From positions 124,001 through 188,000 of the forward strand of contig JBMNEM010000005.1 of the NCBI GenBank assembly GCA_050948785.1: a DNA stretch of 64,000 nt. The letters run 5' to 3'. Made by a program: the position numbers and the translations under genes. The stretch comes from JAAZMI01 sp050948785 (GTDB lineage: Bacteria; Bacillota; Dethiobacteria; DTU022; UBA8154). Below the pieces are notes generated by a model. It saw only the letters and a list, made by a program, of their open reading frames with translations, made no database searches and had not been told where the DNA came from. Positions 25,391 through 34,474 of this stretch are shown here, one piece after another (positions within the stretch are counted from its first letter, which is position 1; each line of letters begins with the position of its first letter).

Positions 25391-27275
25391 TCAGTTTTGG
25401 TGCAGCTCATTGTAGAGTCTCGTGGCCACAGCACTGCTGATCCCCGGCACCGCCTCAATCTCCTCACGGGAAGCCTCCCGGAGAGCCTCCATGCCCCCAA
25501 AATGCTGCAGCAGTGCTTTGCGGCGCACCGGCCCTATTCCCGGGATCGTCTCCAAAAAGGAGGCCAGGCTGCTTTTCACCAGCAGCTCCCGGCTGAAAGC
25601 CAGAGCAAAACGGTGCGCCTCATCGCGCACCTGCTGCAGCAGCTGCAGCGCCGGATGCACAGCCGGCAGGCTGAGCGGCGCTTTTTCTCCGGGCAGATAT
25701 ATTTGCTCCTCTTTTTCCGCCAGGGCCACCACCGGCAGATCGCCCCGCCCCTTTTCCTTTAAAACGGCCTGGGCGGCAGAGAGCTGGCCCCGCCCGCCAT
25801 CCACCAGCACCAGGGAGGGCGAAGGCCAGTCTTCACGACTAAAACGGCGCTGCAGCACCTCGGCCAAAGCCGCATAATCATCACCGGGCGCCGCCGTGCG
25901 GATTTTAAAGTGCCGGTACTCTTCCTTGCAAGCCTGCCCCTGGAGAAAAACAACCAGTGCCCCGGCCGTCTCCTGCCCGGCCAGGTGAGAAATATCATAA
26001 CCCTCGATCCGCTGCGGAGGTTCCGGCAGAGAGAGGACGCGGGCCAACTCTTGCAGCGCAAGCTCCTTTTGCTGGATCTGTCCCTGCTTTTCCTGCACCT
26101 GCAGAAGGATGTTTTTTTTGAGTAACTCCAGCAGGGCTTTTTTTTCCCCGCGTTGTGGAACCCGTATCCGGACCTTTTTATTGTTCCTCTTTTTTTGCAG
26201 CCAGCCCGCAAGCAGCTCCTTTTCCGACGGTAAATGAGAAACCAGCAGCTCACCCGGAACAAACGCCGCCTGATCATAATAATGACGTAAAAACTCCTTC
26301 ATAATCTCCCCGGCGTCCTCCCCGGCAGCCGTCACCGGCGTAAAATTATCCGCTCCCAAAAGCTTGCCGGCGCGCACCTTGAAAAGACCGATGGAAAACC
26401 CCCGGGGGAGCTCCACCAGAGCAATGATATCCCGGTCCTGCAGGTCCGTGGTCACCGCTTTTTGCTGTTCCATGATTTTCTGCAGGGAAAAATACTGATC
26501 CCGCAACCGGGCCGCTTTTTCAAACCTTAAATCTTTCGCCGCAGCCCGCATCTCCCTCTCTATTTTCTTCAAAAGGCAGGCCTGCCGCCCTTCCAAAAAA
26601 AGAACGACCTGCTCCACAACCGGGGCGTATTCCTGCGGCGAAACGTTCCCGCGGCAGGGTGCCAGGCAGCGTTTGATCTGGTAATTAAGACAGGGCCGCC
26701 CCCGGGCCACTCCTGCCTGCAGAGGCCGGCGGCAGCTGCGCAGGGGAAAAAGCTTTTTGATGAGCCTGACCGTTTCCTTCACCGCTCCCGCCCGGCTGTA
26801 AGGGCCAAAATACTTAAAACCTTTTCCTTCAATTTTACGCGCCACCTCCAGCCGGGGGAAAGGTTCCTGCAGGTTCAGGCGCAGATAGGGATAATGCTTA
26901 TCGTCCTTGAACTGAACATTATAACGGGGAGCATATGCCTTGATCAGGTTGGATTCCAGTATAAAAGCCTCTTCTTCCGTATCCGTAACAATAAAATCCA
27001 GCGCAGCAATCTCTTTCCACCAGCACCCTCAACCGCGGGTTCAACCGGGGGAAACCGGGGGACGGGGGAACTGATTCCAATCGCGCCAACCGCGGGGACG
27101 GGGGAGTTGATTTTTGAGCTGATTTTTGGAAATAGGAGCGGACCCGCTGGCGGAGATCCAGCGCCTTGCCGACGTAGATCACCTCTCCTTTTTGATCTTT
27201 AAACAGGTAAACTCCCGGCTCATGGGGCAGCTCCAGCGTTTTAGCAGCCACTGATTCTTTAAGATCGTCAGCCAA
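25391..27275 (-). CDS. uvrC: UvrABC excinuclease subunit C, with one frameshift and an in-frame repeat insertion
   Basis: UvrC makes the two incisions in nucleotide excision repair. A TTG at 27275, nine bases after GGGGAGG and overlapping the uvrA stop by eight bases, is the best start (LADDLKESVAAKTLELPHEP). The GIY-YIG domain shows GVYLFKD and IYVGKALDLRQRVRSYF. The frame then carries about 25 extra residues rich in Pro and Arg (PPSPRLARLESVPPSPG...) encoded by repeat DNA. After VLVER one extra base near 27009-27015 breaks the frame; deleting it restores IAALDFIVTDTEEEA and joins the 484-residue remainder. That remainder has the UVR motif, the RNase H-like domain (GYDISHLAGQ, LVDGGRGQLSAA) and a C-terminal helix-hairpin-helix pair. 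Confidence 0.92.
27032..27125. repeat. Family A-related repeats inside the uvrC reading frame
   Basis: 27086-27110 is a family A variant (CCAACCGC-GGGGACG followed by GGGGGAGTTGA), and 27032-27074 is a second, decayed one (AACCGCGGG, then GGGGGACGGGGGAACTGATTCC split around 27060). A tandem CAAAAATCA(G/A)CT follows. Read on the minus strand they encode the extra residues between the GIY-YIG strand SYF and VLVER of UvrC, without a stop codon. Confidence 0.8.
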
Positions 27276-30153
27276 GGCTGCCCACCTCCCCTCTGCCCGG
27301 CTCTCCACGGAAAGCGGCCTCTTCCCGTGCCCTGTTCTCCTCAGCACGATTGAAGACTTTCTTTAAAAATTGCCCTGTATAAGAATATTCCACACGGGCC
27401 AACTCTTCCGGAGTTCCCTGCGCCACCACTTCGCCGCCCTGATCACCGCCCTCCGGGCCCAGATCGATGATATAATCAGCCCGCTTGATCACATCCAGGT
27501 TATGCTCGATCACCACCACCGTATCGCCGTGATCCCGCAGGCGCTCCAAAACATACAGGAGCTTTTTGATATCATCGGTATGCAGCCCTGTGGTAGGTTC
27601 ATCCAGGATATAAAGCGTCTTCCCCTCGCTGCGGCGAAAAAGCTCACTGGCCAGCTTGACCCTCTGCGCTTCACCGCCGGAGAGCGTCGTCGCCGGCTGG
27701 CCCAGGCGGATATAACCCAGGCCGACATCGGCGAGGGTCTGCAGACGGCGCTGGATCCGGGGAATATGCTGAAAAAACTCCAGGGCCTGCTGCACGCTCA
27801 TCTCCAGCACATCGCTGATATTTTTCCCCTTAAAAGTTACCTCCAGGGTCTCCCGGTTATAACGCCGGCCTTTGCAAACCTCACAGGGAACATAAACATC
27901 CGGCAAAAAATGCATCTCAATGCGCAGGATACCGTCCCCACGGCAGGCTTCACAGCGGCCGCCCTTCACATTAAAACTAAAACGCCCCGGTTTATAGCCC
28001 CGCATTTTGGCCTCCGTTGTTTCTGAAAAAATCCCCCGGATCCCGTCGAAAACACCGGTATAAGTGGCCGGATTGGAGCGGGGAGTGCGGCCGATCGGCG
28101 CCTGGTCTATCTTGACCACTTTATTTAAGTGTTCCAGTCCTTTTATTTCCCGGTACTTCCCGGCTTTTTTCCTGGCCCGGTGCAACTTCATGGCCAGAGC
28201 TTTGGCCAGCACTTCATTTACCAGGGTACTTTTCCCCGAACCGGAAACGCCGGTCACGCAGGTAAAAAGCCCCAGCGGAAAGCGGACATCAATATCTTTC
28301 AGGTTGTTGGCCGCAGCCCCCTTGACCTCCAGCCAGCGCCCCTGAGGGCCTTGCCGTGTCTCCGGCAGGGGAATGGAACGCCTCCCCGCCAGGTAATCCC
28401 CCGTAATCGAAGCAGGCGCCGCCATGATTTCCCGGGGAGTTCCGGCTGCCACGACATAACCGCCATCCTCACCCGCACCCGGGCCGATATCCACAATATA
28501 ATCCGCGGAGCGCATCGTCTCCTCGTCATGTTCGACCACAATAACCGTATTATCAAGATTGCGCAAGTTGAGCAGCGTTTGCAGCAGGCGGTGATTATCC
28601 CTGGGATGCAGGCCGATACTGGGCTCATCGAGAATATAGATAACCCCCGTCAAGCCGGAGCCGATTTGCGTCGCCAGGCGGATCCGCTGCGCCTCCCCGC
28701 CGGATAAAGTTGCCGCGCCGCGGTCCAGAGTAAGATAACTCAGCCCGACATCAAGGAGAAAACCAAGCCGTGCCGAGATTTCCTTGAGGACCTGCCGGGC
28801 AATATAGGCCTCCTTCTCCGGAAGGGACAACCTGGCAAGAAAGTTGTGGATTTCCTGCACAGTGAGCCCGGTCAGCTGCGCAATATTTTTCCCCCCGACG
28901 GTTACCGCCAGGCTGGCCTCCTGCAAACGGGCCCCTCCACAGCGCGGGCAGGGCTTGCTGCTCATGTAGCTGCTCAGCTCCGCCCGGCTTCCATCGCTGA
29001 CCGTCTCCCGGTAGCGCTTTTCCAAAAGTTGGAGCACCCCGGGAAAAGCCCGGCGGTAAGTTCTCGTCCTGCCCCGGTAAGGACTTTTGTAGCGAAAATC
29101 AATCTTCTCCGGCGCACCGTAAAAAATAAGCTCTTTTTCCTGCTCCGTATAGTCTGCAAAGGGCTTGTTCAGATCCAGAGCAAAATGCTGGGCAAAAGAC
29201 TCCAAAAATTGTAAATAATATCCACGATGCCCCCCCCAGGGATGAATAGCCCCCTCCGCGATAGTCAGCTCCGGGTTGGGAATCACCAGTTCGGGATCAA
29301 AATCCATGGTGATCCCCAGCCCACCACACTGGGAGCAGGCACCATAAGGGCTGTTAAAAGAAAACATGCGTGGCGAAATCTCCTCAAAGCTAAAACCGCA
29401 TTGAATGCAGGCAAAAATTGTGCTGAAAAACTTTTCCTCGCCGTCCACCAGGACATTGACCAAACCATCGCCCAGTTCCAAAGCTGTTTCCAGAGAATCC
29501 GCCAGGCGCGTTTCCAGCCCCGGACGGACAATGAGGCGATCTATAATCACTTCGATATTGTGTTTCTGCGTTTTGGGCAGAGAGATATCTTCCTCCAGCT
29601 CCCGGACATCCCCATCGACGCGGGCCCGCACATAACCTTTTTTGCGTAATTCGTCAAAAAGTGCGCTATATTCCCCTTTACGCCCCCGCACCAGCGGCGA
29701 CAAAATTTGCAGGCGCGTCCCCTCCGGGAGAGAAAGCAGCCGGTCGACAATTTGCTGCACAGTTTGACCACTGATCCGTTCCTGACAATGGGGACAGTGA
29801 GGTTGGCCGATACGTGCAAATAAAAGACGAAGATAGTCGTATATTTCCGTGATCGTCCCCACCGTGGAGCGGGGATTTTTGGAGGTGCTTTTCTGGTCAA
29901 TGGATACCGCCGGAGAGAGACCGGCAATAAAATCCACATCCGGTTTATCCATCTGGCCTAAAAATTGCCGGGCGTAGGCCGAAAGAGACTCGACATAGCG
30001 CCGCTGCCCTTCGGCATAAAGAGTATCAAAAGCCAGGGAGGATTTGCCGGAACCGCTCAAGCCGGTAACAACCACCAACTTATTGCGGGGAATCTCCAGA
30101 TCAATATTTTTAAGATTATGTTCCCTTGCTCCCTTGATTACAATCTTTTCCAT
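27268..30153 (-). CDS. uvrA: UvrABC excinuclease subunit A
   Basis: UvrA is the damage-recognition ATPase of nucleotide excision repair. 961 residues, with two ABC ATPase modules: Walker A GLSGSGKSSLAFDTL at about 31 and GVSGSGKSTLVNEVL at about 640, with LSGGEAQRIRLA and LSGGEAQRVKLA signatures. Zinc-finger cysteines are in CIQCGF...CSQCGG and CEACRGDG...CEVCKG. The C-terminal end (after QFLKKVFNRA) is a short hydrophilic tail. uvrB lies upstream and uvrC overlaps its 3' end. Confidence 0.98.
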   Translation of the reverse strand: MEKIVIKGAREHNLKNIDLEIPRNKLVVVTGLSGSGKSSLAFDTLYAEGQRRYVESLSAYARQFLGQMDKPDVDFIAGLSPAVSIDQKSTSKNPRSTVGTITEIYDYLRLLFARIGQPHCPHCQERISGQTVQQIVDRLLSLPEGTRLQILSPLVRGRKGEYSALFDELRKKGYVRARVDGDVRELEEDISLPKTQKHNIEVIIDRLIVRPGLETRLADSLETALELGDGLVNVLVDGEEKFFSTIFACIQCGFSFEEISPRMFSFNSPYGACSQCGGLGITMDFDPELVIPNPELTIAEGAIHPWGGHRGYYLQFLESFAQHFALDLNKPFADYTEQEKELIFYGAPEKIDFRYKSPYRGRTRTYRRAFPGVLQLLEKRYRETVSDGSRAELSSYMSSKPCPRCGGARLQEASLAVTVGGKNIAQLTGLTVQEIHNFLARLSLPEKEAYIARQVLKEISARLGFLLDVGLSYLTLDRGAATLSGGEAQRIRLATQIGSGLTGVIYILDEPSIGLHPRDNHRLLQTLLNLRNLDNTVIVVEHDEETMRSADYIVDIGPGAGEDGGYVVAAGTPREIMAAPASITGDYLAGRRSIPLPETRQGPQGRWLEVKGAAANNLKDIDVRFPLGLFTCVTGVSGSGKSTLVNEVLAKALAMKLHRARKKAGKYREIKGLEHLNKVVKIDQAPIGRTPRSNPATYTGVFDGIRGIFSETTEAKMRGYKPGRFSFNVKGGRCEACRGDGILRIEMHFLPDVYVPCEVCKGRRYNRETLEVTFKGKNISDVLEMSVQQALEFFQHIPRIQRRLQTLADVGLGYIRLGQPATTLSGGEAQRVKLASELFRRSEGKTLYILDEPTTGLHTDDIKKLLYVLERLRDHGDTVVVIEHNLDVIKRADYIIDLGPEGGDQGGEVVAQGTPEELARVEYSYTGQFLKKVFNRAEENRAREEAAFRGEPGRGEVGSLG

Positions 30154-30454
30154 GTTTAATTCGTCCCTCCGTTGCTAAGGACAGCTCCAATCCGCCAACC
30201 ACGGGGACGTACCTTATGGTTGGTCCCTTGTGGTTGGAGCCCCCGACCAGGGGGGCAACCAAAAGGACGTACCTTGCTGCCGGCGGCTTGGATCCCCGCC
30301 AACCAGGGGGACGTACCTTGTGGTTGGAAACTGAATCCCGGCCAGGAGCCTGTAGAACTAATTACCAACCACAAGGTACGTCCCCCTGGTTGGCTCCCTG
30401 GTTGGCCAAACACCAGCCACAAGGTACGTCCCCGCGGTTGTCCAGGGGTTGGGG
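30154..30454. repeat. Cluster of family A repeats filling the uvrB-uvrA gap
   Basis: The 301-bp gap holds at least four full 29-bp copies: 30195-30223 and 30299-30327 in one orientation, 30365-30393 and 30412-30440 in the other. Partial copies lie at 30224-30237, 30258-30288 and 30394-30406. The opposed pairs would let a transcript fold into long hairpins between uvrB and uvrA. I see no gene or clear promoter here. Confidence 0.85.
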
Positions 30455-32470
30455 TCAGCCTGTAGCCTTTTTGTCGGAACCCCGGGCCCATTTTTTGCCC
30501 ATGGAGCGAATCTCAAAAAGGGCATCTCTTAACTCAGCGGCTCTTTCAAAATCAAGCTGCCGTGACGCCTCCTTCATCTCCTTCTCCAACCGGCGGCAGA
30601 GTTTCTCCCGTTCCTTTTTTCCCAGGGCCCGGGCCCTTTCGGATGACAAATATTCCGGGGAATCCTCCTGAACCCTGGTAGCCTCGATCGGCGCCCGGAT
30701 CCCTTTCTGCACCGTGCGGGGAATGATCTTGTGTTCGTGATTAAAGGCCATTTGCTTTTCCCTGCGCCTGGCAGTCTCCGTAATGGCGGCCTGCATCGAA
30801 GGAGTCACCTTCTGGGCGTACATGATTACCTGGCCATGAAGATGGCGCGCCGCGCGCCCCGTCGTCTGGATCAAAGAACGTTCCGAACGCAGGAAACCTT
30901 CCTTGTCGGCATCCAAAATGGCCACCAGGGATACCTCCGGGAGGTCCAGCCCTTCCCTTAAAAGGTTGATCCCGATGAGGACATCAAATTCCCCCGTTCT
31001 CAGGCCGTAGATGATCTCCATCCGTTCCAGAGCATTGATATCAGAGTGCATATAGCGCACCTTGAGGCCCATTTCCTGGTAATAGTCCGTCAGATCCTCG
31101 GCCATCCGCTTGGTCAGGGTCGTCACCAGCACCCGTTCATTGCGGGCCACTCTTTTCTTTATTTCCCCGTAAAGATCCTCCACCTGGCCTTCCACCGGGC
31201 GGATAAGGATCTCCGGATCGATCAGGCCTGTCGGCCGGATAATCTGCTCCACCACCCGGTGGGCATTTTCCATCTCAAAGGACCCGGGAGTGGCGGAAAC
31301 ATAAACCATCTGGTTGACCAGCTGCATAAATTCATCAAACCGCAGCGGCCGGTTATCCAGCGCCGAGGGCAGGCGAAACCCATGCTCCACCAGAGTGCTC
31401 TTGCGGGCGTAGTCGCCCGCATACATCCCGCGGATCTGGGGAATGCCGACATGAGACTCATCAATAAAAAGAAGAAAATCCCGGGGGAAATAATCCAGCA
31501 GGGTATACGGCCTGCTGCCCGGAGGACGCCTGTCCAGATGACGGGAATAATTTTCAATGCCGCTGCAGAACCCCACTTCCAGCATCATCTCCAGGTCATA
31601 ATTGGTCCGCTGCTCCAGACGCTGCGCCTCCAGCTCTTTCCCGGCCGCCCGCAGCCTTTCCAACTGCCCGGCCAGCTCTTCCTCGATATCCCTTACTGCA
31701 GCACGCAGTCGTTCCCGGCCCGTAACATAGTGCGATGCGGGAAAAATAGCTATATGTTCCCGCTCACCCCGCACTCTGCCCGTCAAAACATCAATTTCGC
31801 GCAGCCGCTCAATTTCATCGCCAAAAAACTCCACCCGGACTGCCGCATCCGTATAAGAAACCGGAAAAATCTCCAGAATATCACCCCGGGCACGAAAGGT
31901 GCCCCTTTTAAAGTCATAATCATTGCGTGTATATTGGATCGCCACCAGCTTGCGCAAGATCTCTTCCCGGCTTCTTTGCATCCCCACCCGCAGGGAAAGA
32001 ACCTGCTCCCCGTATTCTACAGGCGAACCCAGCCCGTAAATACAGGAGACGCTGGCGACAATAATGACATCCTGCCGCTCAAAAAGAGCACTGGTGGCCG
32101 AATGTCGCAGCTTATCAATCTCCTCGTTGATGGAGGCATCCTTCTCAATATACAGGTCTGTTTGCGGAATATAAGCCTCCGGCTGGTAGTAATCATAATA
32201 GCTGATAAAGTATTCCACGGCGTTGTGGGGGAAAAATTCCTTAAACTCACTGCAGAGCTGCGCTGCCAAAATTTTATTCGGCGCCATGATCAGTGTGGGC
32301 TTCTGAACCCTGGCAATAATATTGGCCATGGTAAAAGTCTTGCCCGAACCGGTCACACCGAGTAAAACCTGCTGCGGCAGGCCCTCCTGCAATCCCCGGG
32401 TAATCTCCGTGATCGCTTGCGGTTGATCCCCTTGGGGAGAAAACTCCGCAACCAGTTTAAAATCACGCAT
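30455..32470 (-). CDS. uvrB: UvrABC excinuclease subunit B
   Basis: UvrB is the helicase-like damage verifier that recruits UvrC. 671 residues: Walker A GVTGSGKTFTMAN near residue 38, the beta-hairpin region YYDYYQPEAYIP, DESHVGIPQIRGMYAGD (split at residue 340), helicase motifs VYVSATPG, LTKRMAEDLTDYY and TTGRAARH, and a C-terminal UVR motif (EKLCRRLEKEMKEASRQLDF region) that binds UvrC. It has its own promoter at 32506-32535. Confidence 0.98.
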   Translation of the reverse strand: MRDFKLVAEFSPQGDQPQAITEITRGLQEGLPQQVLLGVTGSGKTFTMANIIARVQKPTLIMAPNKILAAQLCSEFKEFFPHNAVEYFISYYDYYQPEAYIPQTDLYIEKDASINEEIDKLRHSATSALFERQDVIIVASVSCIYGLGSPVEYGEQVLSLRVGMQRSREEILRKLVAIQYTRNDYDFKRGTFRARGDILEIFPVSYTDAAVRVEFFGDEIERLREIDVLTGRVRGEREHIAIFPASHYVTGRERLRAAVRDIEEELAGQLERLRAAGKELEAQRLEQRTNYDLEMMLEVGFCSGIENYSRHLDRRPPGSRPYTLLDYFPRDFLLFIDESHVGIPQIRGMYAGDYARKSTLVEHGFRLPSALDNRPLRFDEFMQLVNQMVYVSATPGSFEMENAHRVVEQIIRPTGLIDPEILIRPVEGQVEDLYGEIKKRVARNERVLVTTLTKRMAEDLTDYYQEMGLKVRYMHSDINALERMEIIYGLRTGEFDVLIGINLLREGLDLPEVSLVAILDADKEGFLRSERSLIQTTGRAARHLHGQVIMYAQKVTPSMQAAITETARRREKQMAFNHEHKIIPRTVQKGIRAPIEATRVQEDSPEYLSSERARALGKKEREKLCRRLEKEMKEASRQLDFERAAELRDALFEIRSMGKKWARGSDKKATG

Positions 32471-32505
32471 TGCTTCACAACCCTTCCTTCCAAGCCGATC
32501 AGAAT

Positions 32506-32535
32506 ATTATAACATATTGTGCGGCAAATTAACAA
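32506..32535 (-). promoter_or_regulatory. Sigma-A promoter of uvrB
   Basis: -35 TTGTTA (32530-32535), 18-base spacer, then TG-T-TATAAT, an extended -10 (box at 32506-32511), on the minus strand 36 bases before the start codon. I see no LexA-type (SOS) operator that I can name with confidence. Confidence 0.65.
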
Positions 32536-32540
32536 AGGGT

Positions 32541-32577
32541 CAAAAACAAAAAAACCTCTGGGATAATGAGCCAGAGG
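32541..32577 (-). terminator. Rho-independent terminator downstream of the coiled-coil gene
   Basis: CCTCTGG (minus strand, 32577-32571) pairs with CCAGAGG (32561-32555) and is followed by TTTTTTTGTTTTTG. It separates the 32602-33078 gene from the uvrB promoter. Confidence 0.85.
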
Positions 32578-32601
32578 GACAGGACCAGCACTGTTTCAGG
32601 A

Positions 32602-33078
32602 TTAATTTTTCTCCAGCAGTAGAGCGGCCGGCGGCCTCTCTGCCAGAAAGCTGACCACTTCTTCTACACTTTTTTCCTGCTGTTCAATCTCCGGTGCAAC
32701 ATAACGACCGATATCCTGCATGGATTTCCCCAGCTGCTGCATCTTTTGCTGTAACTGGTAACCCATCTCCCGGAGCTTGAGCACATTTTGCTCCAAAGCC
32801 ACCCTCTTTTGCATAATTTCATTCTTTAAAAGAGGATTCCCAGAAAACAAACCCTGCAGCCCCTGGCTGGCACCCGCCTTTTCTTCAAACTGGGAGAGAC
32901 TCCCGGTCAGGGCCCCCTGTAAAACAAGCTGTTCTTCCATGATTTTTTGTAAGCTGTCCAGCATGGTCTGCTGCTGCACCTGCAGCGTAATCAAAATTTG
33001 TTCCAATTTATAACGGTTCTGGCGTAAACTGTTTAAAATGCGATCCAGCTTGAAATCAATTTCACTCGGTCCTGACAT
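32602..33078 (-). CDS. Hypothetical coiled-coil protein
   Basis: 158 residues, Gln/Leu/Glu-rich and predicted mostly helical, with no signal peptide or membrane segment. Heptad-like stretches run over about 8-60 (DRILNSLRQNRYKLEQIL, LQVQQQTMLDSLQKIMEEQL) and 80-125 (LEQNVLKLREMGYQLQQKM). I do not recognise a family. It lies between the MinJ-like gene and uvrB, has a Shine-Dalgarno site (AGGAG) and its own terminator, so expression is likely. Confidence 0.7.
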   Translation of the reverse strand: MSGPSEIDFKLDRILNSLRQNRYKLEQILITLQVQQQTMLDSLQKIMEEQLVLQGALTGSLSQFEEKAGASQGLQGLFSGNPLLKNEIMQKRVALEQNVLKLREMGYQLQQKMQQLGKSMQDIGRYVAPEIEQQEKSVEEVVSFLAERPPAALLLEKN

Positions 33079-33169
33079 AAACCTGCTCCTTACCTTCTTC
33101 TTATCTTTAAGAAACTTTCTGCCGCTATTTTAACCAGAGCCCGGTTTAATATACAAAAGCACTATGCCG

Positions 33170-34474
33170 CTAGGAATCCTCCGGTGAAAAACGGCGGCGG
33201 ATATTCTGCCACAAAGAACTTTGCTTGATCTCCACAAAAGTATTTGCCCACCTGTTGGGAGCAAAAATCAAACCGGCCCGGCTTGCCGGCAGTGGGTAAA
33301 GATTCACCGGCAATTCAAGCTCCTGCCTGCCCCTCCTTATTTTGAAAAGAACACGATAATAATTCAGCCGTAAAGCATCCCCATACTCCATTTCAGAACT
33401 GATCGGTTCATCGTTCACCGCTACAAGCCAATCCCCCACCTGCACGCCGGCCTTTTGGGCCGGTGAATCCGGGAAAACAGCCAGGACCTTTAAACCATAA
33501 TCCCTGCCGGCCTGAAAAAGGGGCCGCCCGGCGAATTCTTCCCTATTTCCCTTCCTGATGATCAATTCGTGGCCCAGCGGGGCAAAAAGAGCTGCCGGCA
33601 GGAGCATCCCCGGGCTAAAAACAGAGGCCACCGCCAGAATAGAAAGTATAATACTATAAAAAGCTAAATGACGTGCCGTTTTTATTCTTTTGTTTCCGGG
33701 GTGGCTGGAAAGAGCCAGATCACTGTAACCCAAACCCGCCACCAAGGGCACCATGAGATAAATAACCTGCTCCCCGCCCCCGGGACTCATGACTTCTCCC
33801 AGCAGCGGCCACCAATCCGGCATGGGCAGCCCCCCGACAAGAATATCCGCACCTTCGGCCACAACCAGGCCCCACAGGCCTGTCAGGGGCAGGGGCCAAA
33901 AACGCTGCAGGCTGTAACCGCCGACAACTTCTCCGGCCGGGGTTTTGAGATAGATGGGGCTGGAACCACGGTGCCCGCTGAGATAAATTAAAAAAGACTC
34001 CGTCAGGTGCAGAATCCCGATCAGCGCCAGCAGGCCGGGCAGGTGGATTTCGGCAATGCCCCTCAAAAGGCCCACCTCCCCCAGAACCGGCCAGTGGGGC
34101 TGCAGGAAACGAATGGCCAGAGAGACAACGGCGATTAGCCCGCCGGCGTAAGCGAAACAAAGAAAGCGGGGATTAAACAGCAACAAAATAACAGCCAGCG
34201 GCCAAAGATAAACAATGCCGATATTTTCCAGAGAAATACCCAGGAGCAAAAGGAAAAAGCTCCCGAACATCCCCCCTAACAGGCCATAGATAATGGAATA
34301 AGCAGTTTGCTTCCAAATATTATTATAAGGCTGGCCAAAAAGTTTTTTTTCTATATAAACGGTGCGCCGGTACTGTGTCAGCACGATAATGACAACCAGC
34401 CAGAAGAAAGGATTGCACAGGGCCAATAATGTTGTTTTGGTCATTAATAAAAAAATACCCGCCCAGCCATTCAT
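33170..34474 (-). CDS. MinJ-like polytopic membrane protein with C-terminal PDZ domain
   Basis: 434 residues. About eight hydrophobic segments occupy residues 1-315. A PDZ domain follows (about 330-400: GLKVLAVFPDSPAQKAGVQVGDWLVAVNDEPI, split here). B. subtilis MinJ has the same layout and the same place (ctpB-minJ near ftsEX and uvrBA); there it links DivIVA to MinD in division-site selection. Sequence identity cannot be judged here, so the role is inferred from architecture and neighbourhood. The ATG overlaps the protease stop by four bases (ATGA), indicating coupling. Confidence 0.75.
   Translation of the reverse strand: MNGWAGIFLLMTKTTLLALCNPFFWLVVIIVLTQYRRTVYIEKKLFGQPYNNIWKQTAYSIIYGLLGGMFGSFFLLLLGISLENIGIVYLWPLAVILLLFNPRFLCFAYAGGLIAVVSLAIRFLQPHWPVLGEVGLLRGIAEIHLPGLLALIGILHLTESFLIYLSGHRGSSPIYLKTPAGEVVGGYSLQRFWPLPLTGLWGLVVAEGADILVGGLPMPDWWPLLGEVMSPGGGEQVIYLMVPLVAGLGYSDLALSSHPGNKRIKTARHLAFYSIILSILAVASVFSPGMLLPAALFAPLGHELIIRKGNREEFAGRPLFQAGRDYGLKVLAVFPDSPAQKAGVQVGDWLVAVNDEPISSEMEYGDALRLNYYRVLFKIRRGRQELELPVNLYPLPASRAGLIFAPNRWANTFVEIKQSSLWQNIRRRFSPEDS

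Noticed and set aside
30156..30671. Open frames with GDVPCGW/RTLWLV-like peptides in the uvrB-uvrA gap
   Set aside because: Translations of family A repeats; the same peptides appear at 49141-49366, 53342-53619 and 62948-63043 wherever the repeat occurs.
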